A stretch of DNA of 11,989 bases from Verrucomicrobiota bacterium (GTDB taxonomy: Bacteria; Verrucomicrobiota; Verrucomicrobiia; Limisphaerales; UBA9464), in NCBI GenBank assembly GCA_947454295.1, contig CANGMO010000027.1, positions 1 through 11,989 of the forward strand. The letters are read 5' to 3'. Of the stretch, positions 6,696 through 11,989 are shown in pieces. The first letter of the stretch is position 1, and each line of letters begins with the position of its first letter. The notes below the pieces were generated by a model. It saw only the letters and a program-made list of their open reading frames with translations. It made no database searches and was not told the DNA's origin. Position numbers and translations under genes: made by a program.

Positions 6696-7085
6696 CTACT
6701 GGCGTTGATCGAGGGAGCGGATAAGGCCGCTGATGAGTTTTCCGGAGCGAACGCAACGAGTCGGGAGATCGGCCTGGCGTTCGGCGCTGATGAGATGGTT
6801 GTCGAGAAGGACGTAGGTCATGGAACGGACCTCGCCGCACGAGCGTCGTGCGTATCCATATGCCTGCCGCTTCTCGGCGGTGTGCAGGCTTTCCCAGCCC
6901 TCGGCGATGTTGTTCATGATTGAAACGGCGGAGCGGTGGAGCTGATCGCAGAGCCCGTAGTCCCGGCACAACGGTTCGCGCTGGCAGAGGGAATAGATTT
7001 CCGCGGTGAGTTCCCTCGCCACCTGCCAGGCGTCCAACGCTTCGAACGAGGCGGGCGCCGACTCCGGTTGATTTCGATCTCCCAT
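6696..7085 (-). CDS. four-helix-bundle protein (S23/23S rRNA IVS-protein family), copy 1
   Basis: A 129-residue protein of the S23/Avd-like four-helix-bundle family. The typical opening FEALDAWQVARELTAEIY (14-31) is followed by DQLHRSAVSIMNNIAEGW (47-64), where family members carry QIRRAAVSIPSNIAEG, and two further amphipathic helices. Members are encoded in 23S rRNA intervening sequences and as accessory proteins of diversity-generating retroelements, where they bind nucleic acid. No reverse transcriptase is present here. The ATG at 7085 lies 14 bases after the cysD stop and inside the inverted-repeat arm, so the first residues (MGDR) are repeat-encoded. The frame also stays open upstream into cysD, but only the part from 7085 has family similarity. 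It differs strongly from copy 2, so it is not a recent duplicate. Confidence 0.85.
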   Translation of the reverse strand: MGDRNQPESAPASFEALDAWQVARELTAEIYSLCQREPLCRDYGLCDQLHRSAVSIMNNIAEGWESLHTAEKRQAYGYARRSCGEVRSMTYVLLDNHLISAERQADLPTRCVRSGKLISGLIRSLDQRQ

Positions 7086-7098
7086 CTCCGGTCTCCGA
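7075..7098 (-). repeat. right arm of inverted repeat, element 1 (period-7 units)
   Basis: Read on the - strand, this arm begins TCGGAGACCGG and matches the + strand arm at 6631-6654 at 22 of 24 positions. It starts two bases after the cysD stop codon and includes the ATG of four-helix-bundle gene 1. Confidence 0.75.
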
Positions 7099-7099
7099 A

Positions 7100-8038
7100 T
7101 TAGAAGTATCCCGCCTTCTTGCGGTCTTCCATGGCGGCTTCGCTGGCCTTGTCGTCGGCACGGGTGCCGCGCTCGGTGACGCGGGCGGCCGAGACCTCGG
7201 CGATGATGTCGTCCACGGTGTTGGCCGGGCTCTCGATCATGCCGGTGCTGATCATGTCGGCAATGGTGCGGACACGGACCACCAAGGACTTGATGGGCTC
7301 CTTTGCCGTCGGGCGCGCACCCGCGTAGGGGTCGGGCTTGGTGGCGTCGGTGTGCGCCGGTGGCACCGGAAGCCACTGTCCGCCGCGGCGGAAGCACTCG
7401 CGGGTGTGGCTGAAGTAGATGTTGGGAACCTCCAGCTTCTCTTTCTTGATGTATTCCCACACGTCCATCTCGGTCCAGTTGGACAGCGGAAACACGCGCA
7501 TGTTTTCGCCCGCGTTGAGACGGCCGTTGTAGAGGTTCCAGATTTCCGGGCGCTGGTTCTTAGGGTCCCATTGACCAAAGGCGTCGCGGAAGCTGAAGAA
7601 GCGTTCCTTGGCCCGTGCCTTTTCCTCGTCGCGCCGGGCGCCGCCGATGGCGCAGTCGAAGCGGAATTCCTCGATGGCTCCGAGCAGGACCGGGATCTGC
7701 AGCTTGTTTCGGCTGATCTCGCCTGGAGCCGGCACGGCGGTGCCGTTGGCGATGGCCTGGTCGACGGTGCGGACGATGAGCTTGGCACCGAGTTGGGCGG
7801 CGCGGCGGTCGCGGAATTCGATCAGCTCGGGGAATTCGTGTCCGGTCTCGACGTTGAGAAACGGCATCGGGATGTCCGAGGGCCGGAACGCCTTTTCGGC
7901 GAGGCGCAGGAGGCAGATGGAATCCTTGCCGCCGGAGAAGAGCAGGGCGGGCCGCTCAAACTCGGCCGCCACCTCGCGCATGATGTGGATGGCCTCCGTT
8001 TCGAGGTACTCAAGGTGGTCCAGGTGGTAAGATTTCAT
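7100..8038 (-). CDS. cysD: sulfate adenylyltransferase subunit 2
   Basis: The catalytic ATP-pyrophosphatase-type subunit of ATP sulfurylase. It adenylates sulfate to APS together with CysN. The 312 residues include the PP-loop SGGKDS (35-40), NVETGHEFPE after the first core segment, GGARRDEEKARAKER, the conserved NWTEMDVWEYI and RECFRRGGQW segments, and the typical C-terminus RKKAGYF. It is full length and intact. In transcription order it follows four-helix-bundle gene 2 and precedes four-helix-bundle gene 1. Its ATG has CAGCC in front and no Shine-Dalgarno sequence, and lies 13 bases after the end of the element 2 inverted repeat. Confidence 0.96.
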   Translation of the reverse strand: MKSYHLDHLEYLETEAIHIMREVAAEFERPALLFSGGKDSICLLRLAEKAFRPSDIPMPFLNVETGHEFPELIEFRDRRAAQLGAKLIVRTVDQAIANGTAVPAPGEISRNKLQIPVLLGAIEEFRFDCAIGGARRDEEKARAKERFFSFRDAFGQWDPKNQRPEIWNLYNGRLNAGENMRVFPLSNWTEMDVWEYIKKEKLEVPNIYFSHTRECFRRGGQWLPVPPAHTDATKPDPYAGARPTAKEPIKSLVVRVRTIADMISTGMIESPANTVDDIIAEVSAARVTERGTRADDKASEAAMEDRKKAGYF

Positions 8039-8051
8039 GGCTGAAGGCAGT

Positions 8052-8086
8052 CGTTGAAAGAGTGAAACGTTGAAGCGTTAAAGGGG
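8052..8086 (+). repeat. left arm of inverted repeat, element 2 (period-8 units)
   Basis: A 35-base arm of eight-base units such as CGTTGAAA, GAGTGAAA, CGTTGAAG and CGTTAAAG, followed by GGGG-side sequence. It matches the complement of 8625-8659 at 27 of 35 positions without gaps. It includes the stop codon of four-helix-bundle gene 2 (8078-8080). Confidence 0.75.
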
Positions 8087-8584
8087 AGGCGCCGCAAAAG
8101 GGACCTCGTTTTCGTCGTCGAGTAGCTCGGCAGATGAATCGGTTTCGTGCAGGGCGAGCGAGGCGCCCTGCTTTCGTTCACGCAAGTATCGGAGGTATCC
8201 GGCGCGGAGTCGGTGGATTCTCCACGCGGAATCCTTCAGGGAGGCAATCTCCTCAGTGGCCAGGTAGCCCTGGTCCTCGCAGACGTTGATGTCATCGATC
8301 AGTTCTTCGAGTGAACCGCGTGATGTCAGCGTAAATCGAATCTGATCGAGGAAGTGGAAGCGTCCGTGCCCTTCAGCAAGGTTGTTGGTGAGGGAGACGG
8401 ATGCGCGGCGGATTTGGCCAGCCAGCCCGAACCGCTCGGACTCCGGAGGACGGCGTGCCACTCCGTACATCGACCTGCGGAATTCCCGCGAATGCCGATA
8501 CACCTCCAGATCTTCAAATGTCCTGAAGTGCCTCGCGGCACCTGCGGGGTTTGAAGAACTGTCGTTGGAGTTGCTCTGTTTCAC
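8078..8584 (-). CDS. four-helix-bundle protein (S23/23S rRNA IVS-protein family), copy 2
   Basis: A 168-residue member of the S23 four-helix-bundle family. Its core runs from FEDLEVYRHSREF (23-35) through GLAGQIRRASVSLTNNLAEG (53-72) to the fourth helix near residue 135, closely following the family signature. About 20 polar residues (SNSNDSSSN...) precede it. An acidic 30-residue tail follows and ends in AAPPL, the last codons of which lie at the inverted-repeat arm. GTG at 8584 is the best start; no ATG occurs before the core. There is no Shine-Dalgarno sequence. It lies 61 bases after the cysH stop and 39 bases before cysD. Its role in sulfur metabolism, if any, is unknown; nucleic-acid binding is the family expectation. 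Confidence 0.87.
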   Translation of the reverse strand: MKQSNSNDSSSNPAGAARHFRTFEDLEVYRHSREFRRSMYGVARRPPESERFGLAGQIRRASVSLTNNLAEGHGRFHFLDQIRFTLTSRGSLEELIDDINVCEDQGYLATEEIASLKDSAWRIHRLRAGYLRYLRERKQGASLALHETDSSAELLDDENEVPFAAPPL

Positions 8585-8624
8585 GGGATGAGGTCAATCG
8601 GTCCGATGGCTCCGTAACGCCACG

Positions 8625-8659
8625 CCCCTTTAACCCTTTAACAATTCAGCTCTTCAACG
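8625..8659 (-). repeat. right arm of inverted repeat, element 2 (period-8 units)
   Basis: Read on the - strand, this arm starts CGTTGAAG and ends GGTTAAAGGGG. It matches the arm at 8052-8086 at 27 of 35 positions. It contains the last codons and TGA of cysH (8646-8648). Confidence 0.75.
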
Positions 8660-9323
8660 TGGCTCCGCCAACCGCCTTGCCGCCCCAGGCGGCGTGGAGA
8701 CCGCATTCGCGCTTCTCGTCGGCCTTGGCGGGATCGAAGTAGTCCCACTCATTGGGGAGGTTGTGCGCCTTCAGGTAGGCTTCCATGTCGGCGTCGGACC
8801 AGTAGAACAGCGGGCTGACCTTGAGCGTGTTGAAATTCCCGTCGGGGCTGACGATGTCGAGGCCCGCACGATTCGGGTTCTGCACCTGGCGCAACGCCGT
8901 GATCCACGCCGCGGGGGCGAGTTCGCGCATGCCGCGCTGGAAGGGTTCCAGCTTCATCACGGTGCTGAAGGCTTTGATGCGCTCCTCGTTCTCCGGGGTG
9001 GGCTCGGGCATCCCGCCGTGCACGGCGTCGTAGTGGGCCGCGGTGAGGCGCGGGATGTATGCCTTCCGGTTCAACTTCAGCCGGGCGGTGAGATCCTCGG
9101 CGTGCTTGTAGGTGGCTGGCCGATTGTACCCGTGGTCGACCCAGAGCACCTCGATGTCGGGCTGCACCTGGGTTGCCAAATGGAGGATCACCGCCTCGTA
9201 AGGGCGAAAATTCGTCGAAACCAGAGCGCGGCCGCCCGCCTGCTGGAGGGCCCAGCGGACGATGTCGATGGCGGGAAGAGGACGCAGCTGGGCGTTGGCT
9301 TGGGCGATGGACTCGGGACTCAT
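8646..9323 (-). CDS. cysH: phosphoadenylylsulfate reductase family protein, divergent
   Basis: Reduces activated sulfate (PAPS or APS) to sulfite. The 225-residue protein starts at ATG 9323 (MSPESIAQ); the frame is open further upstream but without similarity. Recognisable parts are VSTNFRPYEAVILHLA (35-50) at the nucleotide loop, WVDHGY (61-66), KLEPFQRGM (124-132), ITALRQVQNPNRAGL (141-155), LKVSPLFYWSDADM (167-180) and the catalytic KRECGLH (204-210). Cys207 is the only cysteine, so the [4Fe-4S] ligands of APS reductases are absent, which points to the thioredoxin-dependent PAPS type. Two deviations stand out: the usual SxSFG loop reads STNFR, and the SVGDxHTT segment before the catalytic cysteine is missing. 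The last codons fall in an inverted-repeat arm. Confidence 0.87.
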   Translation of the reverse strand: MSPESIAQANAQLRPLPAIDIVRWALQQAGGRALVSTNFRPYEAVILHLATQVQPDIEVLWVDHGYNRPATYKHAEDLTARLKLNRKAYIPRLTAAHYDAVHGGMPEPTPENEERIKAFSTVMKLEPFQRGMRELAPAAWITALRQVQNPNRAGLDIVSPDGNFNTLKVSPLFYWSDADMEAYLKAHNLPNEWDYFDPAKADEKRECGLHAAWGGKAVGGATLKS

Positions 9324-9501
9324 GGCGCTTCGGTCAGGTGGGGTGGACAATCCAGGGAAGGTGAAAAATGGGTTGGCGGCTTGCGCGGCGTCGGGTGTGG
9401 GCTTAATTCCGGGGATGGTTACCGGTGGCGGATCCCCGCGGGGCGGGGAAGCGACCGGACCGCTGAAACCGCAGCTGCAGTTCCATTCCCGCATTCCAAA
9501 C
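9324..9501. promoter_or_regulatory. divergent promoter region between cysH and the peroxiredoxin
   Basis: This 178-base space separates two divergent genes and must hold both promoters, so joint control of the cys operon and the peroxiredoxin is possible. It contains a perfect palindrome CCCCGCGGGG (9434-9443), which could form part of a GC-rich hairpin in the peroxiredoxin leader. I cannot point to a convincing -10/-35 pair on either strand. Confidence 0.4.
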
Positions 9502-10110
9502 ATGAGCGACATCACCCCGATCCGCGTTGGTCAGAGTGTTCCCGACTTCGAACTCGAAACCTACGAGCCTTCCACCAGCCAGTTTGGGAAGCTCTCGCTG
9601 GCCGCCGAAAAGGCCGCCGGTCGCTGGACCATCCTGGTGTTCTACCCGGCGGACTTCACGTTCGTGTGCCCGACCGAGCTGGCGGATCTCGCGGAGAAGC
9701 ACGCAGCGCTGGTGAAGCTGGGCGCGACCGTGGCCGGCGTCTCCACCGATACCAAATTCTCCCACCTCGCGTGGCGCAACTCGGAACGCCTCATGGCCGG
9801 CGTCCAGTACACGCTTGCGGCCGATCCCACGGGTGCGGTCTCGAAGCTGCTTGGCGTGTACGACGAGAAGAGCGGCCTCGCCCTGCGCGGCACCTTCATC
9901 ATCAATCCGTCCGGCGTTCTCGTTTCCTCCGAGATCAACTTCTACAACGTCGGTCGCGACGCGAATGAGCTGCTCCGGAAGATGGAGGCCAACGCGTACC
10001 TCATCGACCACCCCGCCGAGGCGTGCCCCGCCCGCTGGAAGCCGGGTGCCAAGACCCTCGCGCCGAACGAGAAGATGGTCGGCAAGGTCTACGAGGCATT
10101 GAACGGCTGA
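9502..10110 (+). CDS. 2-Cys peroxiredoxin (AhpC/Prx1 type)
   Basis: A thiol peroxidase that reduces hydrogen peroxide and organic peroxides in the cytosol. The 202 residues carry the peroxidatic site FYPADFTFVCPTEL with Cys56, GVSTDTKFSHLAW (79-91), RGTFIINP (129-136), and the resolving cysteine in EACPARWKPG (Cys175). It is therefore a typical 2-Cys enzyme. The C-terminus stops at YEALNG without the YF extension that makes eukaryotic enzymes sensitive to overoxidation. ATG at 9502 matches the usual family start; the open frame reaches further upstream without similarity. It is the only + strand gene inside the sulfur block, divergent from cysH and convergent with cysI. It uses thiol reductant that depends on cysteine supply. 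Confidence 0.95.
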   Translation: MSDITPIRVGQSVPDFELETYEPSTSQFGKLSLAAEKAAGRWTILVFYPADFTFVCPTELADLAEKHAALVKLGATVAGVSTDTKFSHLAWRNSERLMAGVQYTLAADPTGAVSKLLGVYDEKSGLALRGTFIINPSGVLVSSEINFYNVGRDANELLRKMEANAYLIDHPAEACPARWKPGAKTLAPNEKMVGKVYEALNG

Positions 10111-10171
10111 GTCGGACATCGCGACGGGAACTCGGTACGAATTACGTTACGGGTTGCTGATTCGAGAACGC

Positions 10172-10201
10172 GAAGGGCGGGCCCGTGAGGGTCCGCCCTT
10201 C
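10172..10201. terminator. hairpin between convergent genes, shared terminator
   Basis: GAAGGGCGGGCCC (10172-10184) pairs with GGGTCCGCCCTTC (10189-10201) over 13 bp with one G-U, closed by a GTGA loop. It sits between the peroxiredoxin stop (10110) and the cysI stop (10218), so it probably ends both transcripts. No T-run follows on either strand, so it may act as a Rho-assisted or mRNA-stabilising stem and not as a classical intrinsic terminator. Confidence 0.65.
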
Positions 10202-10217
10202 GTGCGTTGCGGAGGGC

Positions 10218-11942
10218 TCAGGCGGCGGCAGGCGCGGAAGCCGCCGCGGCCGCGGGGGGCGTTTCGTTCCAGATCACCCGGGCGGCCCAATCGCCGAACC
10301 GTTCGCCACCAGTGCGTTCCTTGGCGAAGCGCGTCAGCAGGCCGCGCAATTCGGGCAGGATTTCCGGATCCTTCACCACATCCTTGTACAGACGGTTCAG
10401 CCGGGTGCAGGACTCATTGCCGCCCAGGTAGAGCTGGTAGCGTCCAGGTCCTTTTCCGACGAAGCCGATCTCCGCCATGTAGGGACGAGCGCAGCCGTTC
10501 GGGCAGCCCGTCATGCGGATGATGAGTTCCTCCTGGGCCAGGCCGGTTTCGGTCAACAGTCCCTCGATGCCGGTCATCAGCGTCGGGAGATAGCGCTCGC
10601 TTTCGGCAAGCCCAAGTCCACAGGTGGGCATCGACGGGCAGGCCATCGAGGCGCGGCGGATGGCCGAGGCCTGATTGTCGACCGGGATCCCGTGGTCCGC
10701 GAGGACCGCCGTGATGGCGGCACGGTCGGCGGGCTTGATGTTGGCGAGAATCAGGTTCTGCGACGGCGTGAGGCGGAATTCGGGGGCGAACTTCTCGGCG
10801 ATTTCCTTCAGGGCCGACTTCAGGCGGATCGATCCTGCATCCTTCACGCGGCCGGTCTCGACGTAGAGCCCGAGGAAGGCGGAACCATCGGCGGCGATTT
10901 CCCAGCCGAAGTGATCGCCCTGCTTCTCGAACTTGAACGGCTTCGCGTCGCCGAGCTTGTAGCCCAGACGGCTTTCCAGTTCGGTGCGGAACCAGGCGGC
11001 CCCCTTTTCCTCGAGCACGTACTTGAGGCGTGCGTGCTTGCGGTTGGTGCGATCGCCAAAGTCCCGGTGGATCATCAGGACGTTGCGGGACACTTCAATC
11101 AGCTGACCGGGAGTCAGGAAGCCGATGACATCCGCAACACGCGGATAGGTCTCCTCGTTGCCGTGGCTGCGACCGAGGCCGCCGCCCACCGTGAGATTGT
11201 AGCCGACCAGCTGGCCCGCCTCCTCGATGGCGATAAAGCCAAGGCAGTTGGTGAGCACATCGACGTCGTTCACCGGCTGCACGGCGAAGGCGGTCTTGAA
11301 TTTGCGCGGCAGGTACTGCTTGCCGTACAGCGGATCGACGAACTCCTTGTTTTCCGGCGCGTCGAGATTGAGCTGCACGCCCTCGACCCAGATGGAGTGA
11401 TAGGCCTTCGTCTTCGGCATCAAGGCCAGTGAGACGGCCTTGGCGTCCTCAAGGAGCTGGCTGTGAATGGCGTTCCGCGCCGGCGCCGGCGGGGACATGA
11501 CATTGCGGTTTACGTCGCCGCAGGCCGCTACGGTGTCCTGCATGGACTCATTGAGCTGCTTCATCAGCGGCCCAAGCCCGTTCTTGACCACGCCGTGAAA
11601 CTGAAAGCTTTGGCGCGAAGTGATGCGCAGGGTCTGGTTGCCGAATTGCGTCGCGAGCCGGTCGTACACGAGGTAGTGCGCCGAGGACAGCACGCCGCCC
11701 GGAATGCGGCCGCGGATCATCCAGATGTACTGCTTGCCGGCCTTGCGCTTGTCGCGGTCGTCCTGCTGGTAGATGCCGTGGAATTTCAGGAACTGCTCGT
11801 CGTCCGCCGAAAAGCACGCCGCGGCGCCGTCCGCCAGGGTCGCCGCGATGTTCCCCGCCAAGGTGGGGATCGCGATCTTCAATTCCTCGTTCCGGGACAG
11901 CTTCTTCGCCGGGACTTCCGCGCTTGCATCAGCAACAGCCAT
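10218..11942 (-). CDS. cysI: assimilatory sulfite reductase hemoprotein
   Basis: Catalyses six-electron reduction of sulfite to sulfide using siroheme and a [4Fe-4S] cluster. The 574 residues compare with about 570 in the E. coli NADPH-dependent beta subunit. Motifs include IRGRIPGGV (76-84), RITSRQSFQFHG (106-117), LTVGGGLGRSHG (250-261), ACPSMPTCG with Cys435 and Cys441, and TGCPNGC with Cys480 and Cys484, the cluster/siroheme ligands. All four cysteines are present, so the enzyme should be active. The segment VGKGPGRYQLYLGG (495-508) follows the CysI pattern. A flavoprotein partner (CysJ) is not in the window, so its electron donor is unknown. The protein ends in an Ala-rich tail. The ATG at 11942 lacks a Shine-Dalgarno sequence and follows an AT-rich leader. 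Confidence 0.95.
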   Translation of the reverse strand: MAVADASAEVPAKKLSRNEELKIAIPTLAGNIAATLADGAAACFSADDEQFLKFHGIYQQDDRDKRKAGKQYIWMIRGRIPGGVLSSAHYLVYDRLATQFGNQTLRITSRQSFQFHGVVKNGLGPLMKQLNESMQDTVAACGDVNRNVMSPPAPARNAIHSQLLEDAKAVSLALMPKTKAYHSIWVEGVQLNLDAPENKEFVDPLYGKQYLPRKFKTAFAVQPVNDVDVLTNCLGFIAIEEAGQLVGYNLTVGGGLGRSHGNEETYPRVADVIGFLTPGQLIEVSRNVLMIHRDFGDRTNRKHARLKYVLEEKGAAWFRTELESRLGYKLGDAKPFKFEKQGDHFGWEIAADGSAFLGLYVETGRVKDAGSIRLKSALKEIAEKFAPEFRLTPSQNLILANIKPADRAAITAVLADHGIPVDNQASAIRRASMACPSMPTCGLGLAESERYLPTLMTGIEGLLTETGLAQEELIIRMTGCPNGCARPYMAEIGFVGKGPGRYQLYLGGNESCTRLNRLYKDVVKDPEILPELRGLLTRFAKERTGGERFGDWAARVIWNETPPAAAAASAPAAA

Positions 11943-11989
11943 AAAGATAAGTGATTTACTAAAGATACAGATGATAACCGAATTCGAGG
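11942..11989 (-). promoter_or_regulatory. AT-rich cysI leader with TATCTTTA direct repeat
   Basis: Read toward cysI, the octamer TATCTTTA occurs at 11960-11967 and again at 11942-11949, touching the start codon, with starts 18 bases apart. The region is conspicuously AT-rich against its GC-rich surroundings, as expected for a promoter and start region. TTATCAT further upstream could serve as a -10 element. The window ends before a complete promoter can be judged. Confidence 0.35.

Larger units (their letters stand above)
6621..7100 (-). mobile_element. candidate intervening element 1 around four-helix-bundle gene
   Basis: A segment of about 480 bases between cysD and cysN: one four-helix-bundle gene bracketed by inverted, heptamer-built repeats. 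In the transcript the arms could pair over 23 of 24 positions counting one G-U. The 4HB start codon lies in the stem, and the cysN start codon lies in the loop, 14 bases before the stem. The layout recalls 23S rRNA intervening sequences (stem plus S23 ORF). No transposase and no obvious target-site duplication are seen, so mobility is an inference. Confidence 0.4.
8052..8659 (-). mobile_element. candidate intervening element 2 around four-helix-bundle gene
   Basis: A 608-base segment between cysH and cysD bounded by inverted octamer-repeat arms and holding a single four-helix-bundle gene. In the transcript about 30 of 35 arm positions could pair, counting G-U. The distal arm contains the cysH stop codon, and the proximal arm ends 13 bases before the cysD start. 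No recombinase and no clear target duplication are present. It has the same architecture as element 1 with unrelated repeat sequence. Confidence 0.4.

Noticed and set aside
5177..6724. A 515-codon frame on the + strand
   Set aside because: It runs antisense across cysN, whose G-protein motifs are unmistakable. High GC keeps the opposite frame open, and its translation shows no known motif.
6621..8659. Diversity-generating retroelement, suggested by Avd-like four-helix-bundle proteins
   Set aside because: No reverse transcriptase and no template/variable repeat pair are present in the window.
6621..8659. Classical insertion sequences or a CRISPR array at the repeat arms
   Set aside because: There is no transposase, no target-site duplication that I can see, and the short tandem units are contiguous, not separated by spacers.
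8694..9968. A 424-codon frame on the + strand
   Set aside because: It is antisense to cysH and then out of frame with the peroxiredoxin. It has the Arg/Gly/Val-rich makeup of a shadow frame.
10185..11432. A 415-codon frame on the + strand
   Set aside because: It is antisense to cysI, which carries all siroheme and cluster cysteines.

Overview
This is a GC-rich chromosomal window. Gene content, the style of the proteins and the presence of several S23/four-helix-bundle genes suggest a member of Verrucomicrobiota or a relative in the PVC group. That placement is an inference from protein flavour; no rRNA or other marker gene is present. Most start codons have no Shine-Dalgarno sequence and are instead preceded directly by GCC or CCC.

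Layout. Bases 1-57 hold the end of an upstream gene. Next come pgl (6-phosphogluconolactonase, oxidative pentose phosphate pathway), a gene-free stretch with a strong hairpin, a small eight-cysteine protein of unknown function, a possible 35-residue single-span membrane peptide, and a DAACS-family dicarboxylate/amino-acid symporter, all on the + strand. From about 3.07 kb nearly everything is on the - strand: a tandem-domain universal stress protein, a DEDDy-type RNase H-fold exonuclease, and a gene-free 342-base stretch. After these comes a sulfate-assimilation block that reads, in transcription order, cysH, four-helix-bundle gene 2, cysD, four-helix-bundle gene 1, cysN and an ArsC/Spx-like thioredoxin-fold protein. 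A 2-Cys peroxiredoxin lies on the + strand, divergent from cysH and convergent with cysI (sulfite reductase hemoprotein), which ends the window.

How the genes work together. CysD and CysN activate sulfate to APS, CysH reduces activated sulfate to sulfite, and CysI reduces sulfite to sulfide for cysteine synthesis. Pgl feeds the NADPH-producing pentose phosphate route, and the peroxiredoxin and ArsC/Spx-like protein are thiol-redox partners. No APS kinase is visible, and CysN is not fused to one, although CysH lacks the Fe-S cysteines of APS reductases.

Most interesting signal. Two different four-helix-bundle (23S rRNA IVS-protein family) genes sit between genes of the same cys operon. Each is bracketed by its own imperfect inverted repeat built of short tandem units (period 7 for one, period 8 for the other). 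The repeat arms run into the coding ends of the host genes. This resembles the stem-plus-ORF layout of 23S rRNA intervening sequences, but inside an mRNA, and may represent a family of small intervening or mobile elements.
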